Assembly: GCA_035772405.1 (NCBI GenBank)
Contig: JAYKKM010000495.1
Span: 1,585,501 to 1,649,500 of the forward strand
DNA from: Chrysogorgia sp. JL179-B06
Lineage: Eukaryota; Cnidaria; Anthozoa; Scleralcyonacea; Chrysogorgiidae
DNA: 64,000 bases
Direction of reading: 5' to 3'
Part shown: positions 37,145-49,988 of the stretch, piece by piece
Layout: each line of letters opens with the position of its first letter
Position numbering within the stretch: position 1 is the stretch's first letter
Notes under the pieces: model-generated
Seen by the model: the letters and a program-made list of their open reading frames with translations, nothing else
The model's database searches: none
Told to the model about the DNA's origin: nothing
Program-made: the position numbers and the translations under genes

Positions 37145-37772
37145 CTATATATATAGTATCAGCATAATGTCAACTTGAGCGAGCTAGTGTGTCTTGCTGG
37201 TTTATAAAGCTACTCGAATGTGAAGATGTCATGGTATATGTAATAATATTTATGTTATGAGCATCCCATATAATTTCCATATAACGAAATCACGAAGAAA
37301 AATATGGGTACTATTAAAAACCTATGGGTTGCGTCAGCCCAAATAAAAACCATTGTAAAACTAAAAGTATGTAACCGCTTATCGTGGTCTGTAAGTAAAT
37401 TTCTGGTTGCCCGTCGGGACATCACACTAGAGATTTTGGTTGCCCGACAGAAATTTTGTCTGCGCCTGCATTAATGCTCCTAATACGTCTTTTATTATTA
37501 TTATTATATACTATACTTTCCATACATCGTCTTGCACATGTCAATATGGTAAATGTCAATATAGTAAATGTGTTAATCAAGCCGTGTGAAGAGATGGTTT
37601 ATTGTTTTGATCTTTGATAAGTATATTGAAATTTACAAAGTCTATCCGAAAAATTGTAAAATTAAAATTTTTCTGTACTCTGGTTAATGGTATCAACTCA
37701 ACACGCGTCGCGCGAGATAAAATCATACAACATGGCCGACATTGGCCACGGCTTCTACAACGTGATATTATA
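37145..37772. other. Spacer without a recognisable gene
   Basis: AT-rich sequence with a short ATTATT run (37493-37508). Nothing else recognised. Confidence 0.4.
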
Positions 37773-38853
37773 ATGAGTTTATTGAGATATTTTAAATCTG
37801 CATCAACTAACAATGATGGGGATGATCCAGGCGTGGGAGGTAAGAGGGGACAAAGCGAAACATCAGCCACAGGTAAGAAAGACTACGAAAACAAAAAGAG
37901 AAAACGGCAATTTGTCCCATCTTGGTCGAAGGAATTTACTTGGCTTGATTTGAATAAAGATAAAAACGTAATGGTTTGTCGCTTTTGCAACGAGTTTTCT
38001 CAACATTCAGACAAAGAAAGCCCGTTTTATCTCGGAACAAGTACCTTTAGAAAGAGTTCTATTAAAATACACGCTAAATCTAAGGCCCACGCAAAGTGTG
38101 AACTTGCAAAGAGAGCTAAAGAAAATCGACGAAGCACACCAATGGCACAAACTGTTCCTAAAATGAACAAGGATAATTTTGAAGTACTCAAAAAATTGTT
38201 TCGCACTGCATACTATGTTGCAAAAGAGGAAATTGCACTGGCCAAGTTTCCAAGTTTATGTAAGCTGCAAATAGGCAACGGGATTAATATGAATAACACC
38301 TATTTGCATTGGCGCATGTACATAGATTAGATACAGCAAGTCAAATTGAAAAGAGCAGGTTTTTGTCTGTGCTTTCAGATGGAAGCACAGACAATAGCAT
38401 AATTGAACTTAAACTTGTCTATGTTAGGTTTCTGTGCAATGGGAAGCCCCAGACCAAAATGATAAAAATTGTAGATGTTAAGCATGCACATGCAGTTGGC
38501 ATTCTCAATGCTATTGACGGGGCTGTTAAATATGTTGGTATTACATTGGAGATATGGCTTAGCAAAGTTGTGTGTGCCAACTTTGATGGAGCATGGGAGA
38601 GATAAATGGAGTTGCCGGTCGACTGAAGCGCCGTGTTTCACACATTGTTATTCTGCATTGTGTGGCACATAAACTGGAACTGGCTGTACTTGATGCAGTT
38701 AAAAGAGTTCCCTACCTTCAGAAGTTTGATGATACAATAAAGGCAATTTTCAAAATGTATTATCGTTCTCCTAAGAAGAGGAGAGAACTGAAGGAAATAG
38801 GGGAAATTGTGGAAGAAAAGGTTTGTGTAAACAAAGTTTATTACATCTCATAA
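37773..38853 (+). pseudogene. ZNF862-like hAT-derived gene, broken and C-terminally incomplete
   Basis: ATG at 37773 (MSLLRYFKSASTNNDGDD). A TTF/BED-like zinc finger follows: SWSKEFTWLDLNKDKNVMVC, RFCNEF, and a later H-x4-H-A-K-C. At 38330 the frame changes to a segment with FLSVLSDGSTDNSIIELKLV and VVCANFDGA, and near 38600 changes again (HCVAHKLELAVLDAVKRVPY), ending at 38853. This is the usual order of ZNF862/hAT-like proteins. The dimerisation domain is missing. At least two frame breaks: a dead copy. Confidence 0.75.
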
Positions 38854-39432
38854 TTAATATTCATTAATTTATTTAATTTAATTAAATTATTAAGAATGTT
38901 TAATGGCAGTCAATAATGGCAACATAATATTAAATATTTCATTTATTTACATTAATAATATTTTAAAAATAAAAATATATTTTCTTGTGTGTACTGTGTA
39001 GATTATGAATATGTCAAACATATATAGCTATAAATTGTAGCTACCTGTATAATGCACATATGGATACGTGATTGGTGAGCATGGTTTTAACTAACGAATG
39101 ATCATTCTTTGCAGTTGGCACATACATATCTAACGACAAGTGCCGCATACAAGTCGGCAACAGTTGTTTTATTTTGTGGGCAGGCTCACAGCAAACGCAT
39201 GTTATCATTTGTCCAGAAAAAGTTGCATAATTATTGAAATAGACTAAAAAGAGTAATATTTTTGTGGTGTTTAATATATAAGTGAACTACTGTAATGAGT
39301 AATAACTCACATAATACTAAGTAGGCTAGCTTAAATCTTACAATTGCATCAACAGTTCGACTGCTTAATGCTTATACGTTTAACCAAATAGAAACTTTAC
39401 ATAGCATAGTGAGTAGTCATTCAGTTAACACC
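38854..39432. other. Gene-free spacer
   Basis: AT-rich; nothing recognised on either strand. Confidence 0.4.
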
Positions 39433-42400
39433 CTATTGTGTAACGAAGGGCAATCTCGATTCTTGTGAGATGATTCTGTCAATAACTTTACTGTTATAAA
39501 GTTTACTCTGCTCTCCTTTTCTTGTTACAAAATGCCAGTTTCCTTGCCTGAAATACTTTGACAAGGCTGAAGATAAGATGCGATCAGCATCACCAAGCTC
39601 TGGGCCGTTGCAGGCAATCCACAGCTCATTGTTCACAGCTTCCTCGGACACACTTCTTAGTTTACTGTTGTGCGTATTGTAGCGCGAAATAACTGATTCA
39701 GCAATAGACTCTACAGTCATTTTGATTGCTGCAACAACTATTGTTTCAACTACCATCTCACAACCAACGTATAGTTCATCGCCACTGGTCAGGAATTTTT
39801 TTATTAAATCCTTGCTATCCATCTTTTGAGTCTTCGTACGAAAATCTTGTATTGTCGGACTATCTCTTGGTTATCCACAACGCGGACGTTTCGCGAGATT
39901 TTCTTGGCGATTCGAACAAACTAATGGGCATTAAGAACACCTAACAAAATGTCCTTTCTCTCGAATCTGCATGGCTAAGGATTTCAGATCAGTCAAAAAC
40001 CTTGTACTTTCAACCATTTCCAAGGCATCTTCGCTATAAACGTCTTCCCTGAAACCTTTCACAAGTTGGGTTGTCAAGTCAGCGAGTTTCCTTTCCGCGG
40101 CCATGACGGGGCTTGTGGTGGCATCATCTGCTTCTTGTTGCCGGGCTCTCTTTGTGTCATGAACATGCTGTTCTTCGTGATCCTCTATAATCTGAGTGCC
40201 AACAAACTGGCCGTTAAGAATGCCAGGTTTGTTCTTGTGATAATGTGGCCAGAAGCATTTGTCCTTCCCGCAGTTGTTGTGATCTGAAAGGCACTTCACC
40301 ATTTTCTCCATGTGACCTGTAAACTTGTCAAATCGCTGAAATGGTAGTAGGTTCACTTTTTGAACTTCTGAGACCAAGACCCTATACTGTTCATAGATAT
40401 CCGCCAATCCAGAAAGAAGCAGGCAAAAACTCTTGTTCTGGATTTTCACTTGATACTGCTTCGCTTCTTCTGGGCAGGCAATGATGGCTGATAGATCGGC
40501 TAAAAAGTTTCCATAGACCTTCTGTACAGAATTAGCAAACCTCGTTTCACAAAAGAACTGTGGATTCTGTATAGCTAATTTCAAACGATCACATGCTTCA
40601 ACTAGCTCCTCGTAGCCTTTCCCCCAGTTGAACAATTTGAAAATAGAGGAAACAGTGTTGGTGATGTTGGAAACCCACTGGAACTGCTCAAGTTTTCGAA
40701 GACGAGTGTCAACAAGGCCACAGCAATGAAGAACGTCCCAGTCATAGTACGTATCTGAATAGTCAATCTCATAATGTGCGTTGACATATTCTGGAACGCC
40801 AAGATGAAAATACTGACCATGAAATCCACCACCTTCAAACTGTCCAGCAACAATATAGTTTTGAAGAACATTTGTTATTGATTCAGCAACGTCCTTCCCA
40901 GTGTGTTTCTTTACAATTGGATGGTCAAGATAGATGTACTGTATAAACTCTGCGGCATCAGGTACAATCGTAACCAAAATAACTACCTATCTTGTACGAT
41001 GCTTCTTTGTATCCTTTTCAGCAATAACTTTAACAGGCGGAAAGAAACCAGTCTGTACAAGAGGTGTACATAAGAATTTTGTAACACGTGCCTTCGTCTC
41101 ATCTGCGATGAATGGCAAAATTTGAGCAGGGAACTTACGTGAATGGTTGATGTTACCCATATCACAGCCATTGTGACTTTCTAAAGTAACAAGCTGTTCG
41201 TACTCACTATACGGCCTAGCAGTCTTATAAAGTAAATAGCTTGTACGGGCACATCTCATGCCAACCTTCCTGTTTCTTGATTCAAACTCTTGCTTTCCAG
41301 TCTCAACATCTGTAATCTCTTTTTGTTTCTCGAGATGGGTTGGAGTTTGAAGGTGGTCAAACAAGTGAGTTTTCAAATTCCGAAACTGTCTTAACATTTT
41401 TTCATCGCTCTCAAATGTTTTTTGCAAATCGTTACAATACATAAATACGCCGGTTCTTCCCAGAAAATGTATTTCTCTTGGTTGATTGGGTGGATTACAT
41501 ATGGAACATATAACAACTCCTTCGATGTCGCCATACTCAAACTCTGGAAGCTGAATTAAATCAAAAAGCGATCTAAAAGTAAAAATAAAGTTAAAACTTA
41601 AAAAAACATTGTAAAGTATATAGCTACTGTAAAATAATTCACATTACATAACTGACATAAGTCTGTACGTATACAATTAATACATGGGCACAGGAAACAA
41701 CTTCAAGTTGGAGAGTTCCCCATTGTTTAAAGTTTAGTGCGGAACTTTGAATTAGAAACGTTGGGGAGGGGAGGTACCTCCTATGCCCCGGTTCCTATAG
41801 CTATGTCACTGCTTATTTGATTTAGGGAAAAGCTCACCTTGCTGACTTTCCTTTTAGCTCCTTTAAGTAATGAATTGTATGATCTGTAACTGTAGGAAGC
41901 TCAGACTCCAGTCACCGTTTCAGGTGAGGGTGTGATGGACAAGCTGGACATGCGATTTTCTAAGTTCTTTACAGTTGTCAGTATTTTGTCAAGCTTAGAT
42001 GCAACGAGGATTTGCTTTCTGCGAAATTGTCCTCTCCTAAGGCGCTGAGCTCGGTACTTTCGTCGGCTGTATTTTCAAAATCAGGCGGTGTTGAACCAGA
42101 TGATATTGACAAGTCGGCCGTTTTAGCAGTTTTGAACAGAGGCTCTTCGTCTACATCACCGTCGCCACGTTTCCGTTTGACATTGTTATCTTTAACTTTA
42201 TTCCCAAAGAGTTCTATAAGCGACTTCTGTCCAAGAACTCTTATTTCTGTAGAGTTATGGGCTTTTTTCATGTGGTCTTTTAAATTTTGAAGTAGCATCT
42301 CTTTTCGACATATGTGACATCTTTCACGTTTGCTTTTACTCCGAAACAATTTTTTAGAACCAGCTTCAGACGGGTTCGTAACATTTTCTATGCGTCTATC

Positions 42401-42598
42401 TGTGCTTTCCATCTGTAACACCTGTTGTTGATCACCCTCTTCGCAAGCTTGCAACTCATTTGAGTCATTTCCACGACAATCTTCAGTTATTTCACCGTCT
42501 GAACTTACTTGGCTTACTTCACTGTCTTCGATACAATCAGATTCAATGATATGACTGATATTCTCCATGTTGTTTTTAGAACTTTTCACGCAAGTCAA
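39433..42598 (-). pseudogene. C2H2-finger, hAT-like repetitive gene, broken
   Basis: The first exon (ATG at 42598) encodes an acidic region, a C2H2-like finger (RCHICRKEMLLQNLKDHMKK, then AH) and an NLS-like KRKRGDG. It changes frame near 42000 and ends at AG|GTGAGC near 41836. The second exon opens after TTACTTTTAG near 41573 (RSLFDLIQLPEFEYGDIEGV). It has an in-frame TAG at about 40987 and continues to 39931 with FCETRFANSVQKVYGNF, like the R-W/F-x-S block of hAT-type transposases. Another break precedes the C-terminal part (39433-39822). Class uncertain. Confidence 0.6.
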
Positions 42599-44400
42599 CG
42601 CAATTTTTTAAAGTTTGTTTACTACATCTAGACAATAATGTCTCACACTCTCACTGTCTAGACTATAGCACTTGACAGGTTCTATTCTTAATAGTTTCAC
42701 AGACAATTAATTAGAACTAGACGTCCAGACCAGTGATTGGGGAATCCATTAAAACGTAAAAACCCTTCCAAGTGCTCCAGACAAACGTTAAAGTTTCGCA
42801 TGAACATTAAACATCTTTTGAAACATTGTTGAGACGAGAGATACAATAAATAAATCCGTAGCTGAAAAATTAAAGCTATCTGCCAGCCAATTTCTAAAGG
42901 CAAATCAAGCCCATAGTGAGACACGTGATGGGTCTTTCTTCAAAATTTCAAATTACAAATCCTAAAACACGTAGCCCGAGTAAAAATTTCTGCGACTGGT
43001 GAAAACTTTCCTGCGAGCGCTGCTCGCGTGCTCGCCTATTTTTTCCACCCCTGCACAACTATATTTGTTGCAAAATGCATGTTACAAACATCTTCCCATA
43101 ATAATGGCAGATGTACGAACTATGAAATTACCATTTACCATTGCATGATGGGGCTGTTTTGGGAAACAGTCCCATAACGCAACATAATGTTCCTATTCCC
43201 AGGCCTCCAGCGCAATTTCGAAATGGCTAGAGATCATAATATAAGACTAGAGGGGGCATTGAGAGACTAGAGAAAAGCGTAAAAACACGAGCCGCCAGGC
43301 AAGTGTTTATAGCTTTTCGAAAGTCGAGCAACTTCCCAAGTGTTTGGATCACAAAAACTAGGTATTTCTATAAAATAATTACAAGCAAATAAGCTTTAGT
43401 AAGGAAGTTTTTGGCAGGAAATTTCCGTTTTTGGATACTGATCCAATTTCAGGTATTAACTAATCACAATTCGCGTACGATACAGTTATTTTATAAACCC
43501 TAATCCGAGAAAAACCCGAGAAGAAGCGAAAAATGAACGGCAAAATCACGTCATCTCAGTTTCATGAGTTTCATTTGACCACGATGTTGAGTTTCACGAT
43601 GTTGCGCGTGTATCATTTTTATCAAGAAATTTGCAGGCTCTAGCGACCAAGAACAGCAGAATAACAGTGTTAAACATCAAGAAATTGTATATATATGTTT
43701 ATTTTAAACAGTATATTTACGTGGAGCCTGCCTGTTCTTTGGAAAAATGATGCGCGCGCAACATGAAACTCGCCTATTCCCCTCTAGTCTTTATTTGTGA
43801 TCTCTATGAACTTGTGCATAGTAATACATGGTTACTGGTGCATTATGCGCTATACATTTTTTCCCATTTAATTCAAGGGTTTCTTATTTTTATTTTATTT
43901 ATTAGTTTATTTATTTATAATTTTATTTTATTGTATTTTATTTTATTTTCGTTTTTATTTTTTTACAGTTTTAAACAATATTTCTTCTCACATTAGGAAG
44001 TAGTGGAAGATAGAGTCATCCCGCATGTGTTTGCCCTTGGAAATTTCCCTATCGTGAATTATATACTGGGTTTTTTATCAAAACCCAATGGCGGTGGCTC
44101 ATCTGCTCCAATTGCAAAAACAAGAACACCTTGCAGCGTTGTGATGGACTCGTGATCTGCAAGAAACAATGATTCCATCCATAAGACACATGCACCGTAG
44201 TTTAGTGTATGTTTATAATACATGCAGTGTATATGCATTAAAATAAATTTTATGTACTGTATGAAAGATTATATAGAGGGCGATTGTGTCGGATATGGAC
44301 AAGGTTCCGATTAAGGCAAGAGCGGAGATATGAAGTGGAATTTTTTACTTTGCTAAATTCTCAGTTTCAGTATGCGAGAGGTGCCCGAACGGATATGTAA
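42599..44400. other. Spacer without a recognisable gene
   Basis: Contains a T/A-rich low-complexity tract (43860-43990). Short open frames here have no domain I recognise. Confidence 0.4.
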
Positions 44401-44479
44401 ATGTGATACAAGTACGTCGCTGCATCAATTGGTAAAACGTGAGTAAACATTAATTTCTATATAATTTTCCTTATGTGTG

Positions 44480-47400
44480 AATTACTGAGTTGTTTTGCGA
44501 ATACGTAGCTACTTACCAAAACAATCTTGCAAATAGTCTCGCCAGAACACAATAGCCCTCTCCTGACTTTATTTGCTCCTGAATATTTGCTCCCTCCTCA
44601 GCAAAGTGAATCTCAACATTAAGTCAACCATAACTGCATCAAGTTTGGTTTCTTTTTTGCACAGCACCTCACTGAATCGCTTCGGGTGTTTTTTTATCGC
44701 CTCAAGTACACCCATCACCTTAAAACCATCAATAAGTTCCTTTAATAGGTACCTGACGGAATCAACCAGTAGGTAATTAGAAATGGCTTTGATGTACTTT
44801 GCTTTCTTGTCGATATTTGAGGCCTGTAAGGAATGGCCTTACGTTTCCAGTACACTTTGCAAATGTTGATCTTTCAAATATTACTTCATCTCCGCAGTTG
44901 TATTTGCCAAGTTAACCTGCATGTAAATAAACAAAACGTTTGTGCGTTTTCTTCCATGGACACCATCTATGCAAAACACAGCTACTGTACAGTACCATGC
45001 CTTTTGGTGGGAATCGGACCACCAAAAGGCATGGTAACTGTACAGATACAGTACCTTTTTCAATTCCTCCAGTTTATCGCTGTTTGGAATGTCTTCCATT
45101 TCTGCATCTTTACAGCAATTCCATAAGCGATGGCGTGGTACAATGTCATGCTCAGAAAATTTCCTCCAGGACCCCCGTGTACTAAGGACCAGCCAAGAAT
45201 CAATCCCACAAGCTTATAATGATGGTCCAGTGGTCCAGCAACAGCAATGATTTAGGTGAATTGGGCAAAAATTAAGGTGAACTGTGCGTTTTGTGATAAA
45301 ACCATGAAACTTCCTAGGTTTGAAGACCTGTAGTCCTGTGTCGATTCTGGCTGGATATAGAGGCATCGCTGAAAACTCCTGTACCAGAAAGAAACCGGTT
45401 TTGATTAAAGATGACGATTTTTCAGATTAAGCACTCCCTTACAACGCTATTAGTATTTTATATGTTTTAGAGATGCAATCAGTGTTTAAATAAAATATGT
45501 TGCCTTTAAATGAAAGAATGAAATCTGATCGTTCCAAAGTTTTTGTTGGTACTGTAAAACACGGTCAAAATACACCAGAATTACTAAGTCCCTATAGCCT
45601 ATAGGTCAACAAAAATGGAAAGTTGCATGGTTTTATCACAAAACGCACAATTCATCTCCTGTATAAGAAAAAAAGTCAGATATACGGCTTGTTACTCCAT
45701 TAACCCCCGAGGGGTCACTCTTCGGCGAGTAAAATTGTCTGGCATTTTTAACTGTTATAAACACCTGATCAGATGAGTCATATAACGTTGCTCATCTGCA
45801 GATTTGCTCAAACGAGCTGAAGATGAGATACTATTTCTAATGTGAATAACATCAAGTTCAAAGTGTAGAAAAACAACATACCGTACATGCATCGGATTTA
45901 CCAATTGAAAAGTAATGTTGAAATGCAAGAAAAGTATATTTATTTAATAAATTGTTACTGAAAAATGAACCAATGCAATTTTATAGATCCAATAAATATA
46001 TGCCATCTTGGACGAATGTTCACTGGATGTATGATGTCATAACTTTCACATTCACCACAACATTTTGTTAAGTCTATCCTGGAAACCAATGTACCAATGT
46101 ACAAGCAATGAATTTCAATTCACCATGGCTGTGTTGGTTTGCTTAGGTTGAAGTCTTTTAGGTAAGTTAAGTCAATACGAAACTCAAAATCTAAAAGTTT
46201 TATTTTTCTTGCCAATGTTTTATATTATCAGTTCATAATATTTGTTTACGATATGGCAACCTACCTGATGCATTGGGATAAAGTACTCGTTGGTCCAGTT
46301 GTCCTTGGAATATCCCAGATTTCTCATTAGCTGCTTTGACCAGTATCAAAGAAACTCCCTTCGTGGGCCCCCAGCATCTACTGCCCCTTCACTCAAGCCA
46401 TCGTCATCTGCAAACTTAACTGAGATAACAGCGCTTGGGTCAAACTTTTTCCTAGACAGGTTTCGACAAGCATCCTCCCAAATGTTACTTCGGCGGATAA
46501 AGGTCCTCTTATCAAAGGTCCTCTTATCTTCAACTACTCCGCTGTTGTGCAGGTCACTCAAAATATCGGAAAGCTGAACCACTTCAGGGCTGCTAAATTT
46601 AATAGGTTAAAATAATTCGGTTAGTTGATTACTTGATTACAAGTTTATTTGTTATAAACTACATGGTCAATGTACTGTGTAGTGTGTATTCCTAATCGCG
46701 AATTCCTTATTGTGTATTCCTGATGCAAATCCTAATCCTAAACTGTTAGAATACATGTACTGTAATAGTTATTTTTCACTCAATTTCAACTGTGCCTGAG
46801 CAAATTCTAATATATGATGCAAATATCAACACAAGTAATGTTTCCTTAATAGCCATGCTTGTACATGTATACAAAGACATCTACTGTAACATATGATACA
46901 CACATGTACCATACAGTGTACCTGGTTTTTGCAGACGGATGCTCGATTGACTCTTCTTCATCAGAACTTATGGGAACAATTGAGTCGTCCTCATTGACCA
47001 ACGAGATGTATGAACTATTGAAAAACGAACAAGTTTTAATTAAAAATTAGGTTTAATGTAATACCACCACAGCAGCAGCACAGATACATGTACACTTTAT
47101 TTTATTTTTCATGTAACATATCTTATGTGTTTATATGAGACTCCCTTGTAAAAGCCTGATGGTTTCTGGATGGCCTCCTTGCCAAAATTTATGTATTTTA
47201 CTTCTTAATTATTTATTATTGGTGAAATTAAAATTCAATTCAACTTTACTGTTTCACACCTACAGTACATATACACTGTACTGTTTCATGGTGTCTTGAT
47301 CCAAAAGCAGTGCTTGTCTTCACAAACAGCAAAGTACATTTGTCTTTATAATACAGTACTGTAATGTATTTAGTTCATTCACCTGTAGGATGTCAAAGGC

Positions 47401-48861
47401 ACATTTAGTAAGTGTCTCAACTTTGACGGTTTCGCTCCTATTGCAGACTCCACGGGCAGGAGCAGGGAAGGTTTCAGTAACATCATCTTCATCAGAAGAG
47501 TTCTAGTATTAAATTTACAGATTTTTCCAATTAGTGATTATTTTCGACTTTGTCTGATTAAACTAAACATGTAAGTAAAACTAGCTGGTTTTATGTACGG
47601 TAATACAAAACTAAGAATAGCAGTGAATGGAAACATACAGCAGTTTCTTTCTTGAAATTTTTCAAAGGAGGTATTGTTGCCATAATATATAATGACCCTT
47701 GTGCAGCTGTAGAAACTACTTCAGTTGCATTCCACTTAAATGATTGAGAAGTTCTTGGAACGCAAAGTTTTTTACCACCTGGCATTGTGTTAAATATATC
47801 ACAAGATACATACTTCAATTAACTTACAGTACTTTAATAGAACATGTAACTAACCTATTAAGGGCAAGGGCGCACCCAGCACGTGAATAAAATTGTCTGG
47901 CATTATGATGCAACTACAAAAACTATAATAGTGAGTGTAAGGACATATATTAGGGGCTGTTTAGAGAGACAAACCAACCAGGTACTGTAAGCAGGATAGC
48001 CCAGTATAAGCATTGAGAAAGATCTCACTGTCTCCTCCGCATTTATATGGCCAAGCAGGCAAGATATTTTTAAGCGGAATGACGATTTTCAATGCTATCT
48101 ATTGTTTTGGCTTTTCGTTGTTGTAAAATTATCCCGGTACTGTAGGTTGGGTGAAATTCATTCATATTAAAGTGAATCATCAGAAATCATCTCACTCACT
48201 GAGGCAGCCCGATGATTGGAATAGCTCACCTCCATATAAGCACCTATTTAGGGGATTTCTATACAAGACAAAATGTTATGTTGGGGAGCCACCGTGGAGA
48301 CTGGGGAATCATGGCCCACACTGGCCCCAAGCTTGCCAATTAATTGGTTTCATTTCAATATTTGGAAAATAAAACCATTCACAAAATAAGTAATCACATG
48401 CAATTTTTTTCGTGCACGTACAGTCTGAGGCACTGCCTCGTCAGACATCATTCATCGCTGAGAATGCCAATCCCAGGAAATGAAATGTGTTTATCAATGC
48501 TGTGGCTCACTGCATTCATCAGCAAATGAAAACATCAAATACATCGCCAAACAAAAAATTAATAATTACCTGTTGCGTGGATGAGTGAGTTACACTGCTG
48601 TTACTTGGTCTAGTTTGCGATCGAACCATGGACGGACCCGAAGTTGGAGTCGAAATAATAGTTGGAGTCGTATTTACGCTGTCTGAGCACGTACTTGTGT
48701 CAACTCGCTGTACGTTTAAAGAAAATACAGGATTTTCACTCTGCTATGCATAATATTTAATACATTATTCAATCTACTTTACTTACCTGTGGAAATGATG
48801 CTTGAATCGCTCGAGAAACGGCCTCCGATATTGTGCGTGACAGACTGTCATGGTCCGCCAT
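44480..48861 (-). pseudogene. G2E3/HECT-type E3 ubiquitin ligase-like gene with visible exons, broken
   Basis: Exon 1 48787-48861 (MADHDSLSRTISEAVSRAIQ) ends at CAG|GTAAGT. Exon 2 48570-48707 joins in phase and ends CAG|GTAATT. Further exon-like pieces are near 47600-47790, 47391-47504 and 46912-47015 (VNEDDSIVPISSDEEESIEH). 46274-46603 has the HECT start SVKFADDDGLSEGAVDAGGP, then shifts frame to LILVKAANEKSGIFQGQ. Near 45100-45240 is PLDHHYKLVGLILGWSLVHG; at 44520-44780 are GVLEAIKKHPKRFSEVL and FWRDYLQDC in different frames. At least four breaks; the catalytic-cysteine lobe was not found. Confidence 0.75.
44987..45046. repeat. Palindrome within the G2E3-like pseudogene
   Basis: TACCATGCCTTTTGGTGG and its complement flank GAATCGGA, with outer CTGTAC repeats. 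The hairpin interrupts HECT-domain coding sequence and is one cause of its disruption. Confidence 0.8.
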
Positions 48862-48884
48862 ATTTTAATAATAAAGTAGGGCAG

Positions 48885-49245
48885 CCTGTAAATGTATTAT
48901 ATATAAATAATTTTTTACGGCACCGCTATTATTCATTATATGTAAATAATGAATTCAGACTCGCCGTCTTTAAATTTATTATATATAAATAATTTGTTAC
49001 GGCGCCGCTAATTCGTTATATGTAAATAATGAATTCAGACTCGCCATTTGTAAATTTATTATATATAAATAATTTTTTTACGGTGCCGCTAATTTCATTA
49101 TATGTAAATAATGAAATCAGACTCGCCGTTTGTAAATTCATTATATATAAATAATTTTTTACGGCGCCGCTAATTTCATTATATGTAAATAATGAATTCA
49201 GACTCGCCGTTTGTAAATTTATAAATAATTTTTTACCTAATTCTC
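48885..49245. repeat. Tandem repeat, ~80-bp unit
   Basis: About 4.5 units of TTATATATAAATAATTTTTT, ACGGCGCCGCTAATTTC, ATTATATGTAAATAATG and AATTCAGACTCGCCGTTTG. Each unit carries short internal inverted repeats. It starts just upstream of exon 1 of the G2E3-like gene. Confidence 0.85.
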
Positions 49246-49988
49246 TTATTTATAAATAATGGATAAACCAGTTTTATTATTTGTAAATAAATCATGTGCA
49301 ACTTTTATTATATATAAATCATAAATTGACAAAGACAATTATTTATAAATAATCACTTATCTTACTATATATTATTTACTAGAAATAGTTATCACTAAAT
49401 CTGCCCCCGGAGTTTTAGTTCAACTTGATCGTAGAATGCTGTAGTGTGTTAAAAGTTATAGAAATTAGTTGTATGTACACTTGCTGTGAATGAAATATAA
49501 ATTATACATTGATATATATATAGAGAGAGATTAGCTGTTCCCCTGGCTCCTAGGTGTCTGTTTTTTTCAATTATCCTGGGCAATTATCATGGATTGAGGT
49601 TGTTTTGTCAATGAAAGTATAAAAATTATTATTTTACAAATTTACACATATCATAGGTATTTTAATGTACCTGCAGTGTAAATAAGTAATATTAACAATG
49701 ATAACTATCTTTTAATTTTTCTAGAATGTTTTGAATCGTCAATAAAAAAATAGTAATTTAATTAGATATTTAATATTTTATTCATGCTGAAACAATTAAG
49801 TAATGTTAACAATTATAGCCATACAGGTATGACAATGTTAATTTGTCTAGAATGTTTGGATCGACAAATGTCTCAAAATTTACATGTACATAGATAGTGT
49901 TTAATGTATCTATCATGGTAAACAAGTAATGTTAACAATTGTAACAATAACAATTTTATTGTTTTGTGAAGTCCACTCTTCAAATAGT
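49246..49988. other. AT-rich spacer
   Basis: Two similar segments (near 49680-49745 and 49795-49870, sharing TAATGTTAACAAT and TCTAGAATGTTT) suggest an old duplication. No gene recognised. Confidence 0.4.

Noticed and set aside
43763..43996. Hydrophobic 77-codon frame as a membrane protein gene
   Set aside because: It is a T-rich low-complexity tract; any T-rich strand reads as Phe/Leu-rich protein.
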